Source: Hyalella azteca (Eukaryota; Arthropoda; Malacostraca; Amphipoda; Hyalellidae). Taken from it: a stretch of 64,000 nucleotides of DNA. Positions within the stretch are counted from its first letter, which is position 1. The number at the start of each line of letters is the position of its first letter. This document shows, piece by piece, positions 29,703-42,370 of this stretch. A model generated the notes under the pieces. That model did no database searches, was not told the DNA's origin, and saw only the letters and a program-made list of their open reading frames with translations. The translations under genes were made by a program, and so were the position numbers. Location of the stretch: contig NW_025938055.1 of NCBI RefSeq assembly GCF_000764305.2, positions 329,070-393,069 on the forward strand, given 5' to 3'.

Positions 29703-30750
29703 ATGGTTTGAATGAGATTTTATTGCTCGAATATTAGGCTTTTACCTCTAAGCTTTATATATGTGTTGAATATTTATTGTTTATGTATTATAATTGTAAA
29801 ATGTTTCAGAGAGTGTGGGGACCGAGGTTAGAGATTGCAGGTAGGAAAGAAGTAGAAGTATGAACACAAAGTTGATGGCAGCGTCAGTTATCTGCTTAAA
29901 CGCCTCTCACTGAGCAGAAGATTGACCAATGCCCATTTATCGTCTCTGAAAGTGAACATATGTTATGTTCAATTGAATGAATATGTCTTGATGTAACGTG
30001 ATTTTGTGAGCAATAAAGAATTTTAATATGTCTGAAACCCCTGAAAACTGAACCTGTGGGCTACCACGTTACCCTCGACAACAAGAACATAAATATTTTA
30101 ATAGTCGATTCCACAACAGAGAGACCAACTGATAGTGGATATCTAATCGTTAATATCTGATGTCGCAGGTAGCGAGGATATATAATATTCATGCTTGCCA
30201 GAAGCGAGGTAAGCATGATTGTGTTATTTTGCAAAGCGCATCCATGTAAATTATGATAGCTACTACTCAAGCTTTGACGCCATCTTTTCATTAGTCGGTA
30301 AATCCTTCACCTAAACTACGTGAATTTGTTCATTTATTTTGAGTATCTTGGATAATTTATTGGCACTAAATCTTATAAAAAAAAATTCGTATATCGTCTC
30401 TCTCATGATTAATTTGGACGGAGGAAAAATTATTTTAAACACCCAGCAATGGACCACAATTCTAGTTCTCACACGAAATTAAAGATTTTACTGTTTGAGT
30501 TATCGTATCGTTAAAATAAGAATGTTCAAGTCGAATAATCAACTGCAAAGCATCTAACTTTTAATTCATTGAATAGCAGTCGCGGAGTAAATTCACGAGA
30601 ACATGAAACTATCACCAGGAGATTAATTATTCACAGCAGTAAGAAGAAAGAAAACTAAAGTAAACAGTAAGCAAATGAATTCCTCGCTCTAACGTCTCTA
30701 GCACTATGCATGGATTAATGCATCTCAAGGGACAAATCTTGTTCCTCCTT

Positions 30751-31078
30751 CGCATCCTAAACTCCTGCATTACCTGGCTGGAGAAGATCCAAGTTCGCAG
30801 CCTACGAAACCTTGCTCAAGTACACGTAGTATCCTAAATACGCGTAGCGGCGTAGATACGTGTAGCGGTCAAAGTACACGTAACGTACGTTTCCTGGTCT
30901 GTGACTGGTGAGTTTAGCTTGGAAATCCGTCAGTTATTGGCTGACGGAGATCAAACGACGCTAAAGTAACGACAAAACTGCGACTCGTTTGTGTTTCTGC
31001 CTTTGATCTGGAGCAGAAGAGCGGGCTGCAGTCAAGAGCTGCTATTGAAGGGCATTACAGCAGCAGTTATTCAGAGCC
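30751..31078. other. 328-bp sequence present only in X2
   Basis: Inserted between GTTCCTCCTT and TAATGGTATTATCGCGG, which are adjacent in X1. It holds several ACGTGTAGCG/TACACGTA-type motifs. No inverted ends or target duplication were obvious, so it may be an insertion in X2 or a deletion in X1. Confidence 0.75.
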
Positions 31079-32051
31079 GTAATGGTATTATCGCGGCCAC
31101 ATGGCGCGGTGGGACTGTGCTCTGAAATTGGGATGAATGCGCACTGGCATGCAGTTAGACTGCAGAAAACTTGGTCAAATTCACTCCAGCTGAGCTGCGC
31201 ATCGAGCTCATGTGTGTAGAATAGAATCACATAGAATGATTTTATTTATGAAAGAGTGCTACTTTGAAATCACCGAGTTTCAAGATAATGATTGGTGAGG
31301 AAGTGTTTGATGTGAAGTAATGTTGTTATAGTTCATACCTCAAAAATATGCGCATTCCAAACCCATAGTGCTGCTTGAATCATAAAAGTTATCGTTGTTT
31401 CCTGCACAGCCGATATATAATTACAAAGTGTTGCATTTCCTCGACAGTTGAATTAATTTTAAAACTAGATCTCTGAGTAAATATTTCTATTAAAGTAGTC
31501 AGTAAGATAATCCGACCCTCTTCTGTTGCTACGGACGCACTTGTACTTGTACACAACGCGCCGTCATCTGGTAACATAAAATATCTTCTCTTTGTCGGGA
31601 TTTTTGTTCGCTTCATAAGCCACTTCCTACTGGCGTGCAGTGAACCGCTATCTCGGCCGCAGTTTTATACAAAAGGGATATTTTGCGCGGGTCAAATGGC
31701 GTTATCTGACAGCAGAAGAGCTGGGGTCGGCTACCCTCTTGACCGAAGGATGAAGATTGATGAAGCCACCGCTTTACTGAGCTGCTAGATTTTCAAAAGA
31801 AGTTAAACTTTCTTTAGATGAAGGAAGAAAAAGTTAAAGTGATTTTGGCTTTAAATTATGGTCCTTTTAAGATTCAATTTGCAATAAATTAGTCAATAAT
31901 AATCGAGTGACTGTAATAAAATTTTCAAATTCCAACCTTTAATCAAGACCTATTTCTCCAACTAGATATTGAAACACTGATAATTACAATAAAGTTCCTC
32001 AATAACCGCATACTAGGTCACTGTTGTTAAGTGAGTAAAAATTTAGTGGGT

Positions 32052-32267
32052 ATGGATTATAGTTCATCCGGACGAGGACGTTTAGCTCTGTGGATTATAG
32101 TTCAGCCGGACGAGGACGTTTAGCTCTGTGGATTATAGTTCAGCCGGACGAGGACGTTTAGCTCTGTGGATTATAGTTCAGCCGGACTGGGACGTTTAGC
32201 TCTGTGGATTATAGTTCAGCCGGACGAGGGCGTTTAGCTCTGTGGATTATAGTTCAGCCGGACGAGG
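32052..32267. repeat. 38-bp tandem array in X2, 6 copies
   Basis: Counterpart of the X1 array at 23136. Confidence 0.95.
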
Positions 32268-34527
32268 ACCGCATGCTGCTGCACTGCTTGTGTCGAAACA
32301 AATTGCTCGAGTGAACTACACAAACTTTTGTAGATTTCACGGTGACGGTACCGACGACCTTGCAATATATAACGTAATTAAACTGCCCTGTGCAATCTTA
32401 TACTAAATTGAATTAGGGTTTGCCAACGAGGAGTAACTGTAGGTCAGGTCGTCCAGTGGAAGCTGATATGTAACTACAATCGTCAAATCGACATCGCGAC
32501 TTGGTCGTAACTAATTCACAATGGTCTCTAAGATTAATTACTATTAAATTATTCAATAAATAGTTCATGAATATTACTTTCACTGAAGGGCTAAAGGTGA
32601 GATTTGAAAAGTTTCTGTGCAGTCCGTCATTGGATTAGCGTCTACCTGCAAAAGTTTCAAATATTGTTCACAATACTTCTGTCTCAGGCGCAGACCGCCT
32701 GTAAGAAAAACGTGTGCAACGAATATCAAATGAAATAAGTAGTACAAATAATTCAAATAGATGATGAGTTTTTCTGTATTTTTGATTCTATAAAATATTA
32801 TTTTTACATTAAAAAATCAACTGAAGTGATGCAAAGATATAAAATATTCAGTTTTGCAGATCATTCGGCAATCTTAAGTGTTTCCAAGTCAGCGATGCGA
32901 TCGGGCCGGTACTACACAACGCCGGAGCTGTAACGGGAATTTCTGAAACGCTGTACAATTTACAATGTAGATGCACGACGCAGATTTCCCTGGCATGAAT
33001 TCGGCTGAGTGACGGAGTGATCCACGACGAAGGGAATTGCCAAATTGAATCTGCATGAGGGTTTCAGAGGCAAGCTGAACGTGAATGAGTTGACGACGCT
33101 GACCGGATTTGTAGAGAACGTTATAAGCCAGCGTTGCGAGTGGATTTGGCTTTAGCTCGATTACCACATTATTTTTTATGTCAAAACCGTCTAAATTCAG
33201 CAGGGGTGACAATTGTCTTTAACTTGTGCATCTTTCGACCAATGTAGGCTGTGGGTCGGTGAGATGAGATGTACAACTAAAACATGTAGTAGATACCGAG
33301 TGAAATACAATGAGGGAGAACTAGAAATAGATAATTTTGATCTATTACTCCTTTCTATAGATTCTGTGTGGCTGCATGTCCAGGGCTACAAGCCTAAGAA
33401 CATAATTGTTTTTAACGTATATAGATTAGATTCACTGTCGTTAAAATGAGCGCAATAACCGACTAAATGGTGGTAGACTGAATCAATCAAACATTTTGAA
33501 GCCCAAGTCTTATTTAATACAAATTTAAGACTTATTACTCATTGCTTTAAATTATTAGATTTCAGCCGAACCTATAGTCACAAGATCTGTAATATTCATC
33601 AACGATGTACCACCGGAATCTTGCATTGCGCCAGTTAATTAATGACTTAATGATGTGCATAGTATTAGAGAAACACTAACTCCTCAACGGCCTACAACCT
33701 AATTGAGTGGCCTTGTCTTTTGGCGGCACGAGACAAATTGGATCAGCGGCTGAGAGGCCCTGAGAAGTTTGCCTGCCGTCGCGCTACTTGTCGCGTCCTG
33801 CGAGTGAAGGAGAGACGTGGATGGCATGGCTCGTGTAGAGATGAATTTAACGAGGGAATTAAAGCTGGAAGTTTTTAGTAAACATCTGTTGAGCGGATAT
33901 AAGTGCTCAATCTTTAAACTTAGAATAAATGCTTTTTAAAGAGTAGTATATATGTTATATCACACCTTCCTCTAAATGCTACTATTCGAAGATTGATAAC
34001 ACAAATTTTCCGTGATCATGTGTGAAGGGTGAGTAGCATTTGTGGGAAGATGTGATTTTTCAGTGCCCGAAAATTCGTCTTTTCAAATTCCTATTTTTTC
34101 AGCATTACCAACAACCAGGAGTAAACGGAAAATATGATACAATCATGGAAAGTCTGAAGGAAGGGAAAACTTTTAAAAATAATCATACTAACAGGAGCCG
34201 AAAATTTTCCTAAGAAAAATGTCAGCTAATGCCAAGTATCAAGTTGTCTAGAGTTTTACTTAAAATAGATGACAAGATGGCCTAGCACGGTAATAAAAAA
34301 TAATATTTACTCACGAAACATTGAAAATGAAAATTGAAATATTCGAGAATACGATTAAGAGGTCGTCAGAGAAAAAAATTCTCATTAAATAAACCAATAT
34401 GCACGTGGAGCAAGTCAAGCTCGTTAGGATTCAGGTTTATTGATTTAATCAGCCCAGCTGAACGGCAGAATTGAAACGAAATATTGAGTTTGAACAAACT
34501 GTTGAAGCAGTTTGCCAGTATCTAAGC

Positions 34528-34706
34528 GCAACGCAATAAAGATAAGGATGCAGAGTGCGCTGATATCTCAGCAGCGCAATAAAGATAAGGATGCAGAGTG
34601 CGCTGATATCTAAGCAGCGCAATAAAGATAAGGATGCAGAGTGCGCTGATATCTAAGCAGCGCAATAAAGATAAGGATGCAGAGTGCGCTGATATCTAAG
34701 CAGCGA
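34528..34706. repeat. 43-bp junction satellite at the end of X2, about 4 copies
   Basis: Unit CAGCGCAATAAAGATAAGGA plus TGCAGAGTGCGCTGATATCTAAG. One copy ends X1 (26755-26797) and two more follow Z1 (36716-36802). Confidence 0.95.
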
Positions 34707-34795
34707 TGTGTATATATATATACATAATAGGGGCTATATATAGCCCATATATATAGCGTGGGGCTACATATAGCCCCACGTATAGCCCCATATTA
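34707..34795. repeat. AT-rich palindromic sequence at the X2/Z1 junction
   Basis: TATATACATAATAGGGGCTA, AGCCCATATATATAGCGTGG and TAGCCCCACGTATAGCCCC, related to 29526-29702. Confidence 0.85.
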
Positions 34796-36715
34796 TGTGT
34801 ACATTTTCGTACCACGTACAGCCTCGTGCATAAAAATTGTTCTTTAGAATACTTGAACAGTTGCAAGAATTTGTAATAATTACTTGTTTATATAATACGC
34901 TTGCGTACGAATAATTAATCAAACTCAGCAGTTGCGTGGTTGTCATTGAACAAGACAAATAAAAGCCGTCGTTCCAGTTGGTTGCGTAATGTAGTGCCAT
35001 CGAATTGGAAGTAAAATGACTCGTAAATCCAGGAATGGGGCTTAGAACATGTATTTAAGTTGCTTGAACTCATTATGATTGTAGCTGATGGAGTTCAAGT
35101 TGAAAAACATGGGATGGAAAAATCTGGCGTCTCTCGAGTTGTTCTGTTTTAAGTTTCCTCGGTTTTGATATTATGGTGTTTTTTAGTCTAATTAAACCTT
35201 TATCAGGAAGAGACAGCCGTTTTTATGAGTTAATTGATCCATTCAATCGCGTGAGCAAATGATTCAAACATAGATAAATTAATAGGAAAAAACTAGCGAT
35301 TTGTGGAATTTGTTAGAACCCGGAAATATTGTGGGCAAGTTCTAATATAGTTTACTCGTAACATATCAATATATATTTAAAATAATTGAATATTAATAAT
35401 CATACCAGATAATTTGTTATTGCTGTAAATGCTATTTAAGAGGTCCTGAACTCTACGTCCTTAAGTGCATTTAAGAAGCATTAGGCGAAACTAAAAAATT
35501 ACAATAAAAGTATTTGGCTTGAATATGAGTCCTATTCGTTATGAATATTAATGCTCTACTTTGTTGAAAAACTTTCAATTTACCCTCATAATGTATTGCA
35601 TAAGCGTGTTATATTTATACTATAAAAATATTGTTATTTATTGTTATGGTCCTTGCCAAAATTTGTTTTTATGTTGATAATGGAAATTGATTATCAGAAT
35701 AGTAGAATCTATCCCATATACCAAACTGCTCAAATATCCCAACACTCACAACATTGTGTTGAATTTTCTTCACATTTCACGTGATGAATTTCACATCGTT
35801 AACACTTGGACGCAGCTCGCAACAAAATACACTAACAAATGAGCCTCCTGCCGCACATCTACTTAAATAGATGAAGGGCGCGTGCCGTAAACATTCTTCC
35901 TAAGTCTGTTATTTCTCAGGACGACCGCGCCAGGCCGAGAAGTGATAAATATTTCGGCAAGCCTCGACCGACGGTGCATTTGCTCAAGCGATCGCAGGAG
36001 TTTGCTTGGCATATTGAACTTAAATAAAGAAATTGCTACGAGAGAGATCAGTAAATACTTGGCTTTGAGAAGGAGTGGTCGGAGGAGAGCGTTCGGACTC
36101 TCACTCTCCTTGGGACTTCAAAGAAAAGGAAGAAACATCAGGTCGAGATTAAAGAAGTTAGAGTGCATGTCTGCAGCACAGAGATTTGCGCAGCGAGTGA
36201 AGTTGGTTGTATGCGTTATGACTGCGTAACTTGTGTGTGTCTTGAGACCTTTTATCTCGAAATTGAGCTGGAATCTTGTCGAACAAATTTTGTTGTAACT
36301 ATCATTATACCTTAAATGGGTTTCTAAAAACAATAATTGCAGAGAAATTATATCATTTATTGATACACAATTTCCTCCAACATGTACTTGTTATTTTCTG
36401 AAGATATTTTATAGCCCCACTGCCTTCAACCTGGCTGAGTTAAAATTTTGTGATATTTATCGTCAAATATTGCTGGAAGCTTCGTAATGAGAAACTGAAT
36501 TTAGCGCACATGCAGGTTTCAGTCGTTTCTATATTCGCGACCACAATCTACTTCCCCGAACCACAATAGCCAATGAAATAATACAAAACATTTAAATATT
36601 CGTTCTGTAGACGATTCTGTTCTTTTCTGTACAACACAAGTTTTAATAAAAAGTTAAACTTTCAAGGGGAGGCTTGGAACTAATGACCGTAGAGCGAGGC
36701 TGCGGTGCTCATGTA
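34796..36715. repeat. Segmental duplication block Z1 (partner Z2, 42371-44461)
   Basis: From GTGTACATTTTCGTACC to GCGGTGCTCATGT. It lacks the GTCY element found in Z2. The 35700-36220 part is nearly identical to 43450-43967. The 95-residue frame at 35942 is shared but unrecognised. Confidence 0.88.
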
Positions 36716-36802
36716 AACGCAATAAAGATAAGGATGCAGAGTGCGCTGATATCTAAGCAACGCAATAAAGATAAGGATGCAGAGTGCGCTGATATCTAAG
36801 CT
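36716..36802. repeat. 43-bp junction satellite after Z1, 2 copies
   Basis: Same unit as at 34528. Confidence 0.95.
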
Positions 36803-37120
36803 GCGCACTTAGCAGATTGAAGTGTAATGTCCTCGCCGGCTTCAGCAAATTAAACACAACATTGGCATTTAATCGCAAAATTAGTCACTTACTTGAGTTA
36901 TCATGTTTATTTAATTTAAAAAAGCCACGAAATTTTCTGGAAAATTCAAGAGAGAATAAGATGCTTATATCCTACGATAAATTTAAGAATTATATATTGT
37001 TCGGTCGCAGTACCGTCTAATGCAGATCTAAGTGCATTATGATGGCGGCGCGCAAGCAACACAGGGAGACGGAGAGATGCTTCATCCAGCAGCGAGTTTT
37101 GTGCCGGCTCGAGACAGTGG
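36803..37120. other. Unique sequence, no feature seen
   Basis: Nothing recognised. Confidence 0.5.
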
Positions 37121-37437
37121 CTAAAAATGCGGTCCGAGGCAGCGGCTAGTAATACGGTCTGAGGCAGGGTCGAAGCAGTAGCTAGTAATACGGTTTGAGA
37201 AAGGGGCGGGTAATACGGTTCGAGGCAGGGTCGAGGCAGAGGCTGGTAATACGGTTCGAGGCAGGGTCGAGGCAGCGGCTGGTAATACGGTTCGAGGCAG
37301 GGTCGGGGCAGTGGCTGGTAATACGGCTCGAGGCAGGGTCGAGGCAGCGGCTAGTTATACGGTTCGAGACAGGGTCGAGGCAGAGGCTGGTAATACGGTT
37401 CGAGGCAGCGGCTGGTAATGCGGTTCGAGGCAGCTAC
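37121..37437. repeat. 36-bp tandem array, about 9 copies
   Basis: Unit GGTAATACGGTTCGAGGCAG plus GGTCGAGGCAGCGGCT, with variant and half-length units at both ends. The Arg/Gly-rich frame across it is a repeat product. Confidence 0.93.
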
Positions 37438-38514
37438 GGAATTTTAGCTTCGGCTTTAAATAATTACGGCGTCAAGTAGCTCAAGCAAGAGCAGAATCGC
37501 TGGTCGAAGCCTTAATGAGATCAGCCGTTCTATTATTTGCCACAATAATGGGAACGACCAAAGATAATAATTGTTCATTAGTGGCCTTAAAAAGTGTAGG
37601 AACTTTCGGCCCACAGCCGACTGCAGTATTGGAAAGCTATAGGAGATAATAGCATTAAATTCAATCAAGGCGTGAATTTGCAGATTCAAAAAAGTATATT
37701 AAACAATTTTCTCCATGACATGCAAATGAAAGGAATCATCAAGCAGTGAAGCATAATGTAGTTTGGTGATAAAGGTGATTAACCCAGCAGAAGACCATCA
37801 ATCTTCTACTGGTCAGACAAAACCCTTGATTGCATTGCTCAATATTGCTGTGTTTTTGCTCCGTATATCAGCGTGTACAAACGACCGTGATCTCTGGAGT
37901 ACAAAATTACCATGAATTCGGTAAGAATATCACTGCGACGGATAGCTCCGGGCACGCAATCGTCCTCACTCACTTCTGAAAACGGGTCTCTTAATTATAC
38001 TTATTGTTTAATTCAACAAGCGATGCTAAAAGTTAACGTGAAGTAACTGTCCTTTATTGTTCAAGCCGTCGCAAATTTCTCCTGTATTTTTCTCCAATTC
38101 CAATAATGTTTCCGATGTCACATATTTAGCAGGAACGTGTCTTCTCACTTTGAAGCTTTAATAATAATAGTTCACGTAAAGTAATGTTGCTTAGTTTCCT
38201 CCTTCCGTAAAACTGCGTGAATCTTGAATTCCCGTTCCTAAAGTTTTGTAAGAAAAGGAAGCCTGACTTTTGAATAAGCTAAGTTCCATGTTTATAAGAT
38301 TATCATCGCTGACAATATTTCACGGCATACGTCTCCAGTACTATAGTGTTGGAGGAGACCTAAAATATTGCAACGGACATAAATAAAGGCAGCACTTAAT
38401 TCAACGGGAAAAATTATGGACCTGAGACTCGGCCAGTCTTCTTGTGAGGCTTCAAATTCACATTTTGTTTGCAAGAACTCATCGGGAAAGTTACGATATA
38501 TTTTTTCAGTTTTG
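37438..38514. other. Unique sequence, no feature seen
   Basis: Nothing recognised. Confidence 0.5.
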
Positions 38515-38745
38515 TCAGTGTACTGGTAGAGGCTCTGGTGCACAGCAGTGCTGTGGTAGAGGGTCTGGTGCACAGCAGTGCTGTGGTGGAGGCTCTGGTG
38601 CACAGCAGTGCTGTGGTAGAGGGTCTGGTGCACAGAAGTGCTGTGGTAGAGGGTCTGGTGCACAGCAGTGCTGTGGTAGAGGGTCTGGTGCACAGAAGTG
38701 CTGTGGTAGAGGGTCTGGTGCACACCAGTGCTGCGGTAGAGACTT
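38515..38745. repeat. 30-bp tandem array, about 8 copies
   Basis: Unit GGTAGAGGGTCTGGTGCACA plus GCAGTGCTGT. The unit is 10 codons, so it is open in several frames on both strands. No gene is implied. Confidence 0.95.
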
Positions 38746-39601
38746 GATGCTGAAGAGCAAGGTTCAAGGGTCTGCTGCTGCGTGCTGCAGTGCTTGCAAG
38801 GCCTTCAATTAACGCAGGATTGAAATGCTTCGCAAATTAAGATTTCCGCTCCTGAACCTGCGGATATTCTGCGCTCGCCAAGTACAGGGAATTTCAAGTC
38901 TCTGATGAGCAGCCGAGCAGAAACGGATATACCGAGCATTGGGGATTAATGTTGCGCTGGTGCAGAGAACGTATTTTTAAGTAAGGATGTTATTTTTCAC
39001 TACAAAATGAACGAAAAATGATCAGCAGTTTGTAAATGTTTGTGTATCAAAAGAAGCAATAGAGGCGAAATTAAATGGTCTCAATGTAGAATCGGCTGAT
39101 AGACAAACAACGAAATCAACATAATAAAATAGCTGACACACAAAATTAAAATTTATTTCAAGACATGGATTTAGCGCCGAAGCTCAGTATTGGACCGTTT
39201 AGACCGGAAAACATGGACCGTTTTAATGTCAAAGCTTAGCAAATATCATTTTTCGACAGATAGTAGTCTGTCAATATGATTCTAAAGATATTAATGTGAA
39301 AATCTACCTTGAACTCGAGACAGGGTAATATCCATGAGTAGATCCTCGTTTATCAGTTGGAAGGAAGTCCCAAACTTGATATCCATATCCAATAGCAGGG
39401 CTGAGGTGAATTGCCTACCTCATGGACGTCGAACGGTTGTTCCAGGTCATGGAAAGGAGCCAAGCAATCAGCGTAGAAGGATGATCGTCCGCAGATATCA
39501 ATCGTTGTGCCAACAAAACACCACAATAGAAGCGTTATTGGGTTTTGGGATGCAATGGGTTTCTCAGGGGCATCGTTGGCTACTAATCAACACGCCAACT
39601 G
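38746..39601. other. Unique sequence before Y2
   Basis: A 123-residue frame (39334-39705) runs from unique sequence into block Y2. No family recognised. Confidence 0.45.
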
Positions 39602-42370
39602 CTAGATTTAGGATCGCTGGTGCAGTTGATTTGTGGCGTGAAATAGCGTTTAGTCTCGTCAATATGACGTCAACATCGCATGTTTCATCCAATATGCATC
39701 CTTGATTGGAGTTTCCGTTTAGAATCTAGGCCCATTGTCATATTTTTCTAAACCATTTTTCTTCTTTAATTTTATCGAAACTCTATACATTTGTTGCATT
39801 GTTAAATTTAGCTAGAGATTTTGGGTTCATTTCACTTTAACTATATTAAATGAACAGGTTTAATTTTGTTTACTCCATTTTCAGGATCTCTGTCTTAACC
39901 AAATATAATCTTGTATAAATACATCTCTTTAGATGTAAAATACCTAAAGATTACGGTATTATTATATTATGATTTTTTTATTCGGAACGCTGTTACTCTG
40001 CTGTTTCCTATTGTGTTTCAATTTACAGAGAATTTGTCCGTCTTGGAGTCTTAATGTTGCTGATGCAGAGATAATTTCCATATCGCCTCACTCAAGATGC
40101 GGAAACTTTCTCAATTGCAAATTGATAGCGCAATTATCTGCCGCAATGCAGCGCAAGTGAACTGAGGACAGACAAATATATCGTTCCCAGACAGTTCCCG
40201 GATCGGAAGTTTCGGTCCTAAGACGCTGGAAAAACACGCAAAATAAAAGATGATTGCAGCCAAATCCTGATATTGGATGGTACAGTTCCCTTGGGTACGT
40301 TTTAATGGCATTCCTCGAGCAAGTTTTGTCGCCCAAACTTGCCGATGACAAAATTCCGATTTGCCAGATATCAACAAGAAATATTGCTCGGCAAGACGCA
40401 ACTTTCTGCCAAACTTTATAGCTCCCAATTGATGTCGTCCGGGGTTTACGCCAGAAAAGTTCGTTATACAAATTGGTTTGCGAAGAAAAAGTTTGCAGAA
40501 CATTGGGCAGGTTTATGGAACACTCAGGCATTGATGCAATGTGTTCCAGTTGAATTAATTGCTTCAATGAATGGTTGATCTTATCTTCCTACATTACGAC
40601 AGATAAAACGGAAATTTTAATAAAAAGTTTGTAACCAATTACTACGTTATCTTATGTTTTATATGAATATTTTAAGAAGAGTTTCACCGAATTTTGTTTG
40701 CTTGATCAGTGGTTTAACTTTAAAAAATTAATCTGTCCAGCTGATGAAGATGCCTTTAATTACTCATGTTCATGTTTTATTCTGGACTCCATATGATCAG
40801 AAATAAATTTATTCGTTGGTATCATCATCATTAACCCATCAAAACACTTCCTCGTGCAAATGAATGTGTCATATTTTCCAAATAGTGACACTCTTTTACC
40901 CTCGCAGATTGCAGGCGTAGCACTGATACGCCCCTTATGCCGGACCAAACGGGGTTCGCATGCCGGGCCAAACGGGGTCCGCATGCCGGGCTGAACTGAG
41001 TCACACCAGGACAAAAGTCTCACTCATTTCTCTCAGTGCTGTCTTGTAATTTGCCCCGCGCAAAAAATAAACACTTAGAGTTGAAGAGGTTTAATTTTTG
41101 CGCCATTGTGGGTGTAGAGAATGCGGTGGAAGTTCGCGTGCAAATTGTGCATCCATCACATGGATCTCCTGACGCCACTCACGCCCGGCCATTAGTGGCG
41201 GGACAGCTTCTCACGCCACTCACGCCCGGCCATTAGTGGCGGGATTACTCGAACTGCGTGCATTTTGCAAGCGCAGGCCTGACGTCGAAGCGCCTAATTC
41301 TGCAAACTTGCTTCGCCAGCACAACGCCTTTCTTTTAATTCATTGTTCAATCACAATCATACATTGAATTAAAAATATCTAATAGTTTCCTTAGCGTAAA
41401 CTTCAGCGCGGTTTTCTGCTCGAGTCTCATCTTCCTACTAAATGTTACGGATGCGAATGAAAAAAGTATTATATTTCAGTTAGTTATTTGTTATTTTAGT
41501 TTTAATGTTGCAGTTCAATTTTAAGAGAAAAGCAGGGACGTGATCTTGGACGAGTCTGTGGCTTAAAAGCTAAGCTTGACGAGAGCGAAGGAGAAGCGAG
41601 TAAGGTTACAAGCAAAGATTTATATTTTTCCTGTCATCATTATAGTAAACACCATTTGAATTTCAATGTGTAGCAAAAATCTAGGTAATCCTATCTGTAA
41701 AATTTCTCAAGATTTTCACATATTGTTTACACGGTAGCTCGAGAAGCCTGCGAGCAAGCGGTATTTGCTTCGAATTATTTTTGCTTCGAAATATTTCTTC
41801 GTTGCCTGAACTATGTTGAACTTTTCTTATTATTTGTGAATATCACAGGAATGTATTTTGAATGCAAAAAAGGGTAAGCAAAGAAATACTAAGAAAGTTC
41901 TCATTATTGTCACTGGAAGCGTTTCGAAATTACACGGAAGAGATGAAAGCGCAAATTGTCAAATTAACCGGCGAAGTGACGTAAGATTCTGTTAATCAAA
42001 AATTGTGCATCTCTAAGGAACATAAGCGTTTTGAATAAGAATGTTGTAAATTGAATTTTTTATTTATTTAAATTCTGTGTTAATTTGCGATTCAAGCATT
42101 TAAATTATAAAAAAAATATATATAAAGTAATCCAATGTTGAACGAAAAGTTCACAGAAAAAATCAAGTCAGTTTTGACGCTTTTTCTGCGCGTTCAAACA
42201 ATTGAGATAATTGGGATTAATCTCAGCGTCATAAAGCAATTGGATTTACTAACAGCCAAATTCTAATAATCTTAAAAGCCTTTTGCATCATCTGCATTTT
42301 TGTATGGAATATTCAGTAAATACTTGCCCAACATATAGAAAGACATTGCTCATCTCCTTTTACGTTTAGC
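39602..42370. repeat. Segmental duplication block Y2 (partner Y1)
   Basis: Aligns with 26802-29549 throughout, with scattered substitutions and small indels, and contains the AGTGACAC element at 40880-41040. Y2 runs straight into Z2, which probably shows the ancestral Y-Z order. Confidence 0.88.

Larger units (their letters stand above)
29703..34528. repeat. Segmental duplication block X2 (partner X1)
   Basis: Aligns with X1 from GTTTGAATGAGATTTTATTG. Relative to X1 it has a 328-bp insert (30751-31078), lacks the hAT element and ends in the 43-bp satellite. No gene recognised. Confidence 0.88.

Noticed and set aside
37121..37437. GGTTCGAGGC in each unit as tRNA B boxes
   Set aside because: No paired A boxes or cloverleaf; a chance feature of the 36-bp satellite.
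38414..38812. Gly/Cys-rich and His/Ser-rich frames on both strands
   Set aside because: Translation of the 30-bp array.
39334..39705. 123-residue frame
   Set aside because: Crosses the border between unique DNA and block Y2; no similarity recognised.
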